Positions 9,601 to 15,115 of a stretch of 15,115 bases of DNA are shown here, piece by piece. The stretch is from Bacteroidales bacterium. Lineage in GTDB: Bacteria > Bacteroidota > Bacteroidia > Bacteroidales > UBA1715. The stretch is taken from the NCBI GenBank assembly GCA_017618935.1, contig JAFZTG010000173.1, forward strand, positions 1 through 15,115. The letters are read 5' to 3'. Each line of letters begins with the position of its first letter. The stretch's first letter is position 1. The notes under the pieces are model-generated. The model ran no database searches. It was not told the DNA's origin and worked only from the letters and a program-made list of their open reading frames with translations. The position numbers were made by a program, and so were the translations under genes.

Positions 9601-12600
9601 GGTTTGTTTGCAATGGTTCTTGGAGGAGAACTTCGGAATATCATCCTTACGAATGTAAATATAGAGCGTCCTATTAATGCAGATGCCTACTCTTTTGCCG
9701 GTGCAGTGGTTGCCCGTGCCAACTATGCTATTATAGAAAATTGCGAGGCGCGTAGTGGAAGCATTACTACTGGTTCAAGTAATGTAAATGCTGGTATTGC
9801 TGGTGCACTTGCAGGTGGAACGATGAGCAATTGTATCAACCGTCTGGATATTACATCATCAACAGGAGCCAATACAAACTACAATGGCGGTATTGTTGGT
9901 AGGGTTGAAGCAGGTATTGAATGGAATGGCTATACAAATCCGTATCCATCCAGCAGAGGCAACTCCTATATTCAAGATTGTCGTAACTATGGTAACGTAA
10001 CAACGGCAGGTTTCTACGCAGGTGGAATTGCGGCTCTGTTAAACAACACTTTTACGAGTTCGTATAAAGGTTATGTGGAACGATGTGCGAATGCCGGTAC
10101 TATTACTGCAAATGGTGGTGTCGGTGGTATAGTTGGTGAATTAACTACATACGGTGAAGTTAATTACAATGTGAATATTGGTTCTATTCGTAACTATTCT
10201 ACAACATCTACCACCTATAGATATGGAGGTATAGTTGGTTCTGTAAGTATCGATAATACTGGTATATATGGTAATTTGAATGCCGGCAATGTTACAACGA
10301 CGTCTTCTCAAGAAACCGGCGGTATTGTTGGTTGTGTTGGTTATGCGAGTCAAGAATATTATTACAACGCAGTACAACGAAATTTGAATGTGGCAGCAGT
10401 TTCTTCAACAGGAACTTATGTGGGAACCCTTGTTGGTAGAAATTCTAAATCTAAGCAAATTGGTGGTGGTATTACTAATTCTCAGGTTAAACTTCATCCA
10501 AATTGCGGAAGTGATTCAGATGCTGTAACATCTTCTTCTTGGGGATTGGGTGGTTTTGTTGAATTGCCGACCGTAGGCATTGCCGGTCTGAGACAACGCG
10601 GTTCTGCCCAATTAGGAAACCAGGATGAATATTTCCATTTTGAAGAAGGTCGTTATCCTTGTCCAAAGGGAATAGAAATGAGCGATATTGTTCGTGTTGC
10701 CACTACACCTGTCTATTTACAAGCAGATGAAATGTACAACACCGCAGGTTCTAAATCACCATCGTTTGCATACAATACCGATGTTGAGTTTAGTACAAAA
10801 AATGATTATATCGATTTTGAAGGTGGTACGGCAACATATGTAGGTGCTGGTGAGGAGGTCATCTATATTACATCTGGTGATGCCCAACGCTACCTTGATG
10901 TTGTTATTGCTTGGAATAAGTCTCGTAAATTGACAGTAACTTCCGCACAAGATCTTGCTGATTTGGCAACGGGTGTTAATGCAGGTTCAGCGAATGGTTT
11001 CAGCTATCATGGTGTAACTTTGCCAAAATATGCGGCAGGATGTACTTTCGTTCAAACATGCGATATAAAACGTGGTGTTCATACACCAATAGGTACTGCA
11101 ACGAATCCATTCCGTGGAACATACGATGGTGGTGGTCATAGCATAACAGGTTTGATTTGTGATACGCAAAATTCTTCGAGTGTAGGTCTTTTTGGTGCGG
11201 CATGCGATGGTGTGGTAATTAAAAATTTAAGTATAGATGGTTCCATAAAAGCATTACACACAGCTGCTGGCTTTGTAGGATTTACTAATTCGGGCTCACT
11301 TACTATCGAAAATTGTTCCAACAATGTCAATGTCGAAACCAAATCAAACACACAAAGTGGAGCTGCCGCTTTTGTTGGTAATGCAGGAAATACAAATGTT
11401 ACGATACGGAATTGCTACAACTCTGCTCAAATTTCATCTTCGGCTGATGGTTATTTGGCCGCAATTGCTAATAAACCAGATGAAGCAACTGGTTTGTTGA
11501 TTATAGAAAATGTACATAACTATGGTACAATTACGGGTGTGTTGAAAACGGGGGGTAATGCGTTTGCAAATAATGCAACGAAAATGACCAACTGTTACAT
11601 AAATATTACAAAAACAGCCACATTGAATACGGTCGCTACTGGTTTAACTCGTGCTACAGAAACAGACTTTAATAATGGTAAAGTGTGTTGGATGCTGAAC
11701 GGAATGCCAGAAACACGCAGTCAGTGCGAGGATGTGTTGTTTACACAAAATATTGACTTGCAAACTGGTGAACTTTGGCCTGTATTCAATAGTTTATATG
11801 TATATCCTAATGGAACGGATGCATTTACAAACATTCGTCCTGATGGTGAATATACTTTGAGTGAGTATATAGTTTATGACATAACGAATTTTCCCAAAGA
11901 CACGCTATTCCCAGCCGCAAACTTGTTGGCTTTTGCACCGGAAAATGCCACATGGAGTTACAATCAAACAGAGTATCTCCAAGTAGATTCCGTCACGAAT
12001 GGGTATGCCTATGTAACATCAAAAACCGATAAGGACCATGATAGTTGGATGGGTACAGAGGTAATAACATATTCCACTATAGTGCAGGATGCAGAAGGAA
12101 CGGTTATTCAAATTGATGTACCTATTAAATATGAAAAGAAATACATTAGCCCCAATGCTTCAACAGACTTAAAAGTATCATTGAGTGCATTTCGTACCGT
12201 AGGTACACCTAATGATTTGTTCCGTATTGATGCTACGGTTATTGGTCGTAGTAATGGAACGAGGTGGTCTCTTGTTAAGAAAGGAACATCAGAAGAATAT
12301 ACTAAGGTAATATTGAGTCAAAACTCATTTTGGCAAATCTTTAAAATTCCAGAGGTCGGTGACTATACGTTGACTTTTACAGCTACAAGTATAGATGAAG
12401 TAAATGGAGTCCAATCGTTCTCTGAGACTAAGGAACTTAGTGTTGTCGGTATAAGCAATCGTCAGCCACACGTTTGTTATGGTGAAAGCATTTCATTGGA
12501 AACTTATAGTCCTGGTTTTATTTGTAATTGGAGTAATGGAAGCTCATCAAGTTCAATTACTGTAAGTCCGACAGAAACAACTACGTATGTAGTTACAATG

Positions 12601-15115
12601 AATAATGGAGCTGCATTTATAGATACGGTAACTGTTAAGGTTTCTACACCTGTTAGCACAACTCCAAATTCATGTATTCACATTGGTAATACCATGGAGG
12701 TTGAAGCCGAAGGAAACTACGAAACATATTCGTGGTCAACTGGCGAAACAACTTCTTCCATTTCGGTTTCCGAGCCAGGTACATATACTGTTGAAACTGT
12801 TGATGCAGATGGTTGTACAAGTAGCGCTTCAACAGAAATATCGGTATATGGTATTACAACAACGGATTTGGCTATATGCTATGGTGAAAATATTACTTTG
12901 AATGCGGCGGCTTCTATGGATAGTGTTGTTTGGAATGACGCGAACAAAACACACAGTGAAACTGTTACGATAAACAATATGCTTGAAACGCAATCTGTTT
13001 CTGCAATATCATATAAAGATGGTGTCCCATATCTTGACGCAGTAACGGTTGTTGTTGGAAAACCTGTGTCATTCAACGATGTGCGTGCTATTTGTGATGG
13101 AGTTACCACCACTATTGCACCTATTGATGACTATGCAACATATAGTTGGGACAATGGTGATGGAACTGATGTGATAAGTACTCAAAGAAGCATAGTTGTC
13201 AGCGAAGCAAATACCTATCGTTTGACTGCAACGGATACACTCGGTTGCGAATCTTCACAAAGTGTTGTGTTGAATGTTGTACCAAAGCCAGTGGTTAATT
13301 TGGGTGAGGATAGAACTATCTGTTATGGCGACACTATCGTTTTTGATGCAGGTGCTGGTTTCTTGAAATATACCTGGTCGGCAACTCGCGACTTTGAAAC
13401 TGCAGAAACAAGCCGAACATTTATTGCCGACACCATTTTGATGCAGACAATTCATGGTTTTGGCAACGAACGTAAACTTTCCGTTGAGGTGCAAGACAAC
13501 TTTGGCTGTTCGAACAGCGACACAGTAGTCCTGACCTTCCGTTCTCGTCCAACAATTACCTTCGGTGAAGGAGGTTTGTATTGTGGTAAGGAAGAATCTG
13601 TTGCACCTACGTTCACTGTTTCGGGTGTCGCTCCGTTCCGATTTGCATATACCGACGGTGTAGAGCAATTCACAGAAGATTTTAGCGAAAAAACATTTAC
13701 TCCTACTGCTCCAGGTATCGGTGAATACACATATAGAATGAATACGTTGGAAGATGCGTATTGCTCGGCTGATACTACAAGTCAGACTACCATAGTAAAA
13801 GTTGTTGCGTTACCGACTGTGGAACTTGGTGCAGATACAACTCTGTGTTATGGCGAAAGTTTTACGTTAAATGTTCACAATGATGGTGCAACATATTCAT
13901 GGTTGCCATTACGTGACGGTGTTCACGCAGAGTTGAAGGATTCATATATCGTCGATACAGCTGTTGTAAACCATAATTTTCCGATATCAAATATTCAGGA
14001 AATTGTTGCCACTGTAACGAGTGAAGAAGGTTGTGTTGTAAAAGATACAGTTTTGGTGACATTTAAAGAACGTCCATCTGTTTCAGTTACAGGTTCAGCA
14101 ACATACTGCGGTCTTGATGAAGCACAAGGTGCAACATTCAATTTGAAAGGAACAGCACCGTTTACATTTACCTATACCGATGGTGAGGAAACAATGAATG
14201 TGGATTCATTGGAAACAGCATCGCTGCAGGCACAAAAACCAACAGCAGTTGGCGTATATGATTATTCTATTCTTTCATTGAAAGACGCAACATGTACAGC
14301 CGATCTTCAAATAAGTAAAGCACGCGTTGTTGTTGCCGAAATACCTGAGGTTGTTCTAGGTAACGATACAACATTGTGTTATGGCGAAGAACTTACATTA
14401 CAATTGAATGCTGAAGAAGGGGCTTCGTATGTATGGAGTCCTCGTCGTGACGGTGTTCACATTACTACTTCGGCGTCATTCCTTGTTGATACAGCAATTG
14501 TAAATAATAATTTCCCTATTTCAAACGTACAGGAAATTATTGCAACAAAAACAACATCTAATGGTTGTTCCGCAAGCGACACGATGACGGTGACATTCAA
14601 GGAACGTCCAAGTGCGACAATATCGGGTAGTGCAACATACTGCGGTACAGAAGGTGTTGAAGGCGTCACAATAATTTTGAAGGGAACAGCACCGTTTACT
14701 TTCGCCTATACAGACGGTGTAGAAACGACAACCGTAGATTCTCAGGATGAGGCGACGCTTCAAACGGCTGCTCCGACAGCAGTAGGTACCTACAACTATT
14801 CAATCGTATCGATGAAGGACGCATACTGTAGCGCCGACTACCAATCATCGAAGGCAAAGGTTGTCGTAGCCGAAATTCCAACGGTTTCTTTAGGAAATGA
14901 CACAACAGTATGCTATGGCGAAAGCGTGGTATTAAATGCTGGCTCAGAAGCAAAATGGTACGCTAACGGAAACTATGTAAGCCGTTCGTCGTCAATGGAG
15001 GTTGATACAGCCTTAATATATGCATACTATCCAAACAAGAACGAACAAGAGATTGTCGCTGTTGTCACGAATGCGGAGGGTTGTTCCGCAAGCGACACGA
15101 TGACGGTGACATTCA
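6616..15115 (+). CDS. Giant modular secreted surface protein (GLUG modules and Ig-like repeats), 3' end beyond window
   Basis: One open frame of at least 2833 codons runs from the ATG at 6616 to the window edge without a stop. In-frame TAA (6601) and TGA (6607) fix the ATG as the first possible start. The order is signal peptide (residues 1-19, cut in VYA|QA), N-terminal domain (20-186), InlB-B-repeat-like domain (about 187-280), GLUG module 1 (289-550), Cys-rich linker (551-583), GLUG 2 (584-891), GLUG 3 (906-1355), a small Ig-like insert, GLUG 4 (1436-1731), a beta-sandwich-like stretch (to about 1945), four short Ig-like repeats, then long tandem repeats from about residue 2227. GLUG motifs and Ig-like CYGE repeats are typical of very large extracellular adhesins in Bacteroidota, often exported by the type IX system. 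The diagnostic C-terminal sorting domain is outside the window, so the export route and function (adhesion, glycan or surface binding) are inference. No catalytic motif was recognised. Composition is rich in Thr, Asn, Gly and Ser. Confidence 0.93.
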   Translation, partial: MKKFLSLMLTLTLCTIVYAQAPWKTNILTNGSAESGNFDGWTKTTNGGSGWAVGFANEESNAFVSSYSNCVLTQDIDLEAKGFSATELDGGCKAMLQGHACGGVSGTSKGVMKMIVYLLDANKNVLQTVTLVDITFTTAPDWTEYNTQADLPVGTRYVRYQITGKDAKFWAGQYGPRFTGMGVRLCQSNDEFKFTVTNEMYSNGSVKWMGTTEMDPNGNSSIEVAPGTPVSFTVTPDVGCDFVRCSVKYALGKIPVTENGTTLSFTMPTSEVVISPVFEKTEVPSLSVDGYYNIYNENTLKWFANQVNKGNNTINGRLMNDIDMTGKPFTPIGLGTILEYDVSTLTQKGFAGTFDGQGYAIRNLTIDGVRGEVVTGFIGNLSGTIKNTVFVNCRYDQVNQDVRFGVVAGVVQPGAVVENCGVIGSSINVSGHIGGAVAGGNYGGTIRYCYTFNNTLQAHSRVGYLVGDNGNDSNTLIGTITDCISDNKIAGTTSDAHKGTVTNCTPNSTLKLDDGSLANAMYEKNTVWRQELDVDAFPRPNVNGPRVYPAQCVSNKYSNNSLAEYGHVYEADGHCSICGVFGCLQVNGVFQIANKEDLDFFSSYVNTTNQSAKAVLVADIVYNDNLFNKITLDSVNVATVNEETTVYTWQPIAAFTGSFDGQGHSITGLYINVGSPAGLFADAGSGSTIANVVIKDSYIRGAICGGIVAKADGSTITNCAMENSYVVGSKASGTGGIVGNSASVNTVIQSCYNTATIYSSRADVGGILGYGYATINNCYNQGTVHGSVNDTGGIAGEIRSGSVVTNCYNSGDVTAPSSYVGGIAGYNPSTTISNCYSVMTPRVGTQKSVEEFASGEVTYLLNNGQNGVWFQKIGIDAFPHFNETGDNTVYLSNTTYTNTPTDDFLYGGGTGSKNNPFIIRTRAHLEKLATKVNSGITYEGYYFLVANDIDLTTEPWTPIGRFTSATDIKPFRGCFDGGNHVIDHLTIQSTQLGAAGLFAMVLGGELRNIILTNVNIERPINADAYSFAGAVVARANYAIIENCEARSGSITTGSSNVNAGIAGALAGGTMSNCINRLDITSSTGANTNYNGGIVGRVEAGIEWNGYTNPYPSSRGNSYIQDCRNYGNVTTAGFYAGGIAALLNNTFTSSYKGYVERCANAGTITANGGVGGIVGELTTYGEVNYNVNIGSIRNYSTTSTTYRYGGIVGSVSIDNTGIYGNLNAGNVTTTSSQETGGIVGCVGYASQEYYYNAVQRNLNVAAVSSTGTYVGTLVGRNSKSKQIGGGITNSQVKLHPNCGSDSDAVTSSSWGLGGFVELPTVGIAGLRQRGSAQLGNQDEYFHFEEGRYPCPKGIEMSDIVRVATTPVYLQADEMYNTAGSKSPSFAYNTDVEFSTKNDYIDFEGGTATYVGAGEEVIYITSGDAQRYLDVVIAWNKSRKLTVTSAQDLADLATGVNAGSANGFSYHGVTLPKYAAGCTFVQTCDIKRGVHTPIGTATNPFRGTYDGGGHSITGLICDTQNSSSVGLFGAACDGVVIKNLSIDGSIKALHTAAGFVGFTNSGSLTIENCSNNVNVETKSNTQSGAAAFVGNAGNTNVTIRNCYNSAQISSSADGYLAAIANKPDEATGLLIIENVHNYGTITGVLKTGGNAFANNATKMTNCYINITKTATLNTVATGLTRATETDFNNGKVCWMLNGMPETRSQCEDVLFTQNIDLQTGELWPVFNSLYVYPNGTDAFTNIRPDGEYTLSEYIVYDITNFPKDTLFPAANLLAFAPENATWSYNQTEYLQVDSVTNGYAYVTSKTDKDHDSWMGTEVITYSTIVQDAEGTVIQIDVPIKYEKKYISPNASTDLKVSLSAFRTVGTPNDLFRIDATVIGRSNGTRWSLVKKGTSEEYTKVILSQNSFWQIFKIPEVGDYTLTFTATSIDEVNGVQSFSETKELSVVGISNRQPHVCYGESISLETYSPGFICNWSNGSSSSSITVSPTETTTYVVTMNNGAAFIDTVTVKVSTPVSTTPNSCIHIGNTMEVEAEGNYETYSWSTGETTSSISVSEPGTYTVETVDADGCTSSASTEISVYGITTTDLAICYGENITLNAAASMDSVVWNDANKTHSETVTINNMLETQSVSAISYKDGVPYLDAVTVVVGKPVSFNDVRAICDGVTTTIAPIDDYATYSWDNGDGTDVISTQRSIVVSEANTYRLTATDTLGCESSQSVVLNVVPKPVVNLGEDRTICYGDTIVFDAGAGFLKYTWSATRDFETAETSRTFIADTILMQTIHGFGNERKLSVEVQDNFGCSNSDTVVLTFRSRPTITFGEGGLYCGKEESVAPTFTVSGVAPFRFAYTDGVEQFTEDFSEKTFTPTAPGIGEYTYRMNTLEDAYCSADTTSQTTIVKVVALPTVELGADTTLCYGESFTLNVHNDGATYSWLPLRDGVHAELKDSYIVDTAVVNHNFPISNIQEIVATVTSEEGCVVKDTVLVTFKERPSVSVTGSATYCGLDEAQGATFNLKGTAPFTFTYTDGEETMNVDSLETASLQAQKPTAVGVYDYSILSLKDATCTADLQISKARVVVAEIPEVVLGNDTTLCYGEELTLQLNAEEGASYVWSPRRDGVHITTSASFLVDTAIVNNNFPISNVQEIIATKTTSNGCSASDTMTVTFKERPSATISGSATYCGTEGVEGVTIILKGTAPFTFAYTDGVETTTVDSQDEATLQTAAPTAVGTYNYSIVSMKDAYCSADYQSSKAKVVVAEIPTVSLGNDTTVCYGESVVLNAGSEAKWYANGNYVSRSSSMEVDTALIYAYYPNKNEQEIVAVVTNAEGCSASDTMTVTF
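6673..7173 (+). other. N-terminal domain of the giant protein, possible carbohydrate-binding-like beta-sandwich
   Basis: Residues 20-186 begin with NILTNGSAESGNFDGWT, a pattern common at the start of jelly-roll, CBM-like domains in secreted Bacteroidota proteins (N-G-x-x-E-x-G-x-F-x-G-W). Alternating hydrophobic strands follow, ending around MGVRLCQ. Ligand binding is a guess from the fold pattern; no binding residues can be named. Confidence 0.45.
7174..7461 (+). other. InlB-B-repeat-like / bacterial repeat domain of the giant protein
   Basis: The segment reads as FTVTNEMYSNGSVKW, then a VAPGTPVSFTVTPDVGCDF block, then FTMPTSEVVISPVFE. The order of a G-T-x-V-x-x-T-x-x-P-x-x-G-x-x-F block and a closing TMPxSxVxxxxxFE strand is typical of the small bacterial repeat domains that act as spacers in surface proteins. 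Confidence 0.6.
7480..8265 (+). repeat. GLUG beta-helix module 1
   Basis: The module opens with YYNIYNENTLKWFANQVNKG, then NDIDM, FTPIGLG and FAGTFDGQGYAIRNLTI. About four degenerate GLUG-like rungs follow (GFIGNLSGTIKN, GVVAGVVQPGAVVENC, GGAVAGGNYGGTIRYC, GYLVGDN...GTITDC). It closes with a cap of the form DGSLANAMYEKNTVWRQ, DAFPRP and VYP. The header, rung and cap order recurs in the next modules. A right-handed beta-helix fold is inferred from known GLUG proteins. Confidence 0.75.
8266..8364 (+). other. Cysteine-rich linker between GLUG modules 1 and 2
   Basis: This 33-residue linker contains cysteines at residues 552, 575, 578 and 583, including HxYxxDGHCSICG (His567 and His574 nearby). 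The CxxC with flanking His and Cys could bind a metal or form disulfides. Similar GxCxxCG linkers precede GLUG modules in other Bacteroidota proteins as I recall them, so it may be a standard element. Confidence 0.55.
8365..9288 (+). repeat. GLUG beta-helix module 2
   Basis: This is the cleanest GLUG module. The header is VFQIANKEDLDFFSSYVN, then WQPIAAFTGSFDGQGHSITGL and GLFADAG. Five rungs follow: GGIVAKADGSTITNC, GGIVGNSASVNTVIQSCYN, GGILGYGYATINNCYN, GGIAGEIRSGSVVTNCYN and GGIAGYNPSTTISNCYS. The cap is SVEEFASGEVTYLLNNGQ, VWFQ, DAFPHF and TVYL. Rungs are spaced about 25-30 residues apart. Confidence 0.85.
9331..10680 (+). repeat. GLUG beta-helix module 3, the longest
   Basis: The header YGGGTGSKNNPFIIRTRAHL is followed by LVANDIDLTTEPWTPIGRF and FRGCFDGGNHVIDHLTI. 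Then come about eight or nine rungs (AGAVVARANYAIIENC, AGIAGALAGGTMSNC, GGIVGRVEAG, GGIAALLNN, GGIVGELTTYGEV, GGIVGSVSIDNTG, GGIVGCVGY, GTLVGRNSKS), ending near 10450. The remaining 75 residues lack GLUG motifs and do not show the DAFP-type cap of modules 1 and 2; instead they end with EEGRYPCPKGIE. Confidence 0.75.
10681..10914 (+). other. Small Ig-like insert between GLUG modules 3 and 4
   Basis: About 78 residues with strand-rich, Ig-like character (DIVRVATTPVYLQADEMYN ... FEGGTATYVGAGEEVIYITSG ... YLDVVIAW). It resembles bacterial Ig-like spacers, with a final strand leading straight into the module 4 header. It cannot be assigned to a named family by eye. Confidence 0.4.
10921..11808 (+). 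repeat. GLUG beta-helix module 4, divergent
   Basis: The header is KLTVTSAQDLADLATGVNAG, then HTPIGTATNPFRGTYDGGGH and GLFGAACDGVVIKNLSI. Five divergent rungs follow (GFVGFTNSGSLTIENCS, AFVGNAGNTNVTIRNCYN, ENVHNYGTITG and others). The cap is TRATETDFNNGKVCWMLNG, then LWPVFNSLYVYP. The header and cap make the common origin with modules 1-3 clear, although the GGIVG core has drifted. Confidence 0.75.
11809..12450 (+). other. Beta-sandwich-like stretch of unknown family in the giant protein
   Basis: About 214 residues without cysteine or GLUG motifs, probably two Ig-like beta-sandwich domains. The second ends with IPEVGDYTLTFTATSID and FSETKELSVV, a typical closing strand pair of secreted Ig-like domains. 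It connects the beta-helix part to the Ig-like repeats. Confidence 0.4.
12451..13284 (+). repeat. Four short Ig-like repeats (66-76 residues each)
   Basis: First cysteines lie at 12475, 12673, 12877 and 13093, with the next, in the long repeats, at 13321. Spacings are therefore 198, 204, 216 and 228 bases. The units share a start like CYGE, a central W-S/N/D-x-G or related core (CNWSNG, YSWSTGE, VVWNDAN, YSWDNGDG), a TxxYxV/L strand, and in two of them a closing GCxSS. These are the Ig-like, SprB-type repeats common in Bacteroidota surface proteins. Confidence 0.75.
13294..15115 (+). repeat. Long tandem repeats, three full units and a cut fourth
   Basis: Units begin at VxLGxDxTxCYGE-like starts at 13294, 13819, 14350 and 14884, giving periods of 525, 531 and 534 bases (175, 177 and 178 residues). 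Each unit has an alpha module (CYGE ... GCxxxDT ... VTFxxRP) and a beta module (YCG ... GTAPFTFxYTDG ... PTAVGxYxYSI ... DAxCxAD ... VVxxxP). Units 2 and 3 are much closer to each other than to unit 1. Unit 4 is cut by the window edge after its alpha module. The repeats probably form a rod that extends the protein away from the cell. Confidence 0.9.

Noticed and set aside
6813..14953. Many short minus-strand ORFs and a few out-of-frame plus-strand ORFs (8213-8431, 9242-9463, 12683-12901)
   Set aside because: All are shadows of the continuous plus-strand frame that starts at 6616; they are not fragments of a broken gene.

Overview
The window looks like a chromosomal segment from a member of the Bacteroidota, probably of the order Bacteroidales. 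Three things point there. Upstream regions carry TAnnTTTG-type -7 promoter elements instead of sigma-70 boxes. There is a TolB-like propeller fused to an outer-membrane barrel. There is also a giant surface protein built from GLUG and Ig-like modules. The genus cannot be read from the sequence.

The left part (1-6366) is ordinary chromosome. The 5' end of thyA (thymidylate synthase, minus strand, cut by the window edge) is divergent from a 1012-residue outer-membrane protein (plus strand, 746-3784). That protein has a signal peptide, a degenerate peptidase-like domain, TolB-like propeller repeats and a C-terminal beta-barrel. Both genes appear to be read from one 63-200 base divergent control region containing a perfect 16-bp palindrome. 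Converging on the outer-membrane gene is a minus-strand pair: rimO (methylthiotransferase for ribosomal protein S12), then an RhlE-type DEAD-box RNA helicase. Their stop and start codons overlap by one base, so they are probably co-transcribed and translationally coupled, linking ribosome modification with RNA remodelling.

The right part (6616-15115) contains only short shadow ORFs if a stop codon is demanded. It is in fact one uninterrupted reading frame of at least 2833 codons that runs off the window. It encodes an exported, modular, probably cell-surface protein. The order is signal peptide, N-terminal beta-sandwich-like domain, an InlB-B-repeat-like domain, four paralogous GLUG beta-helix modules, a beta-sandwich-like stretch, four short (66-76 residue) Ig-like repeats, and then long tandem repeats of 175-178 residues. 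The last repeat is cut by the window edge. The long repeats have a strict two-cysteine-per-module pattern and become more alike at nucleotide level toward the 3' end.

The giant gene and its repeat architecture are the most notable content. I saw no CRISPR array, tRNA, rRNA, insertion sequence or recognisable defence system. The C terminus of the giant protein, which would show whether it is a type IX secretion cargo, lies outside the window.
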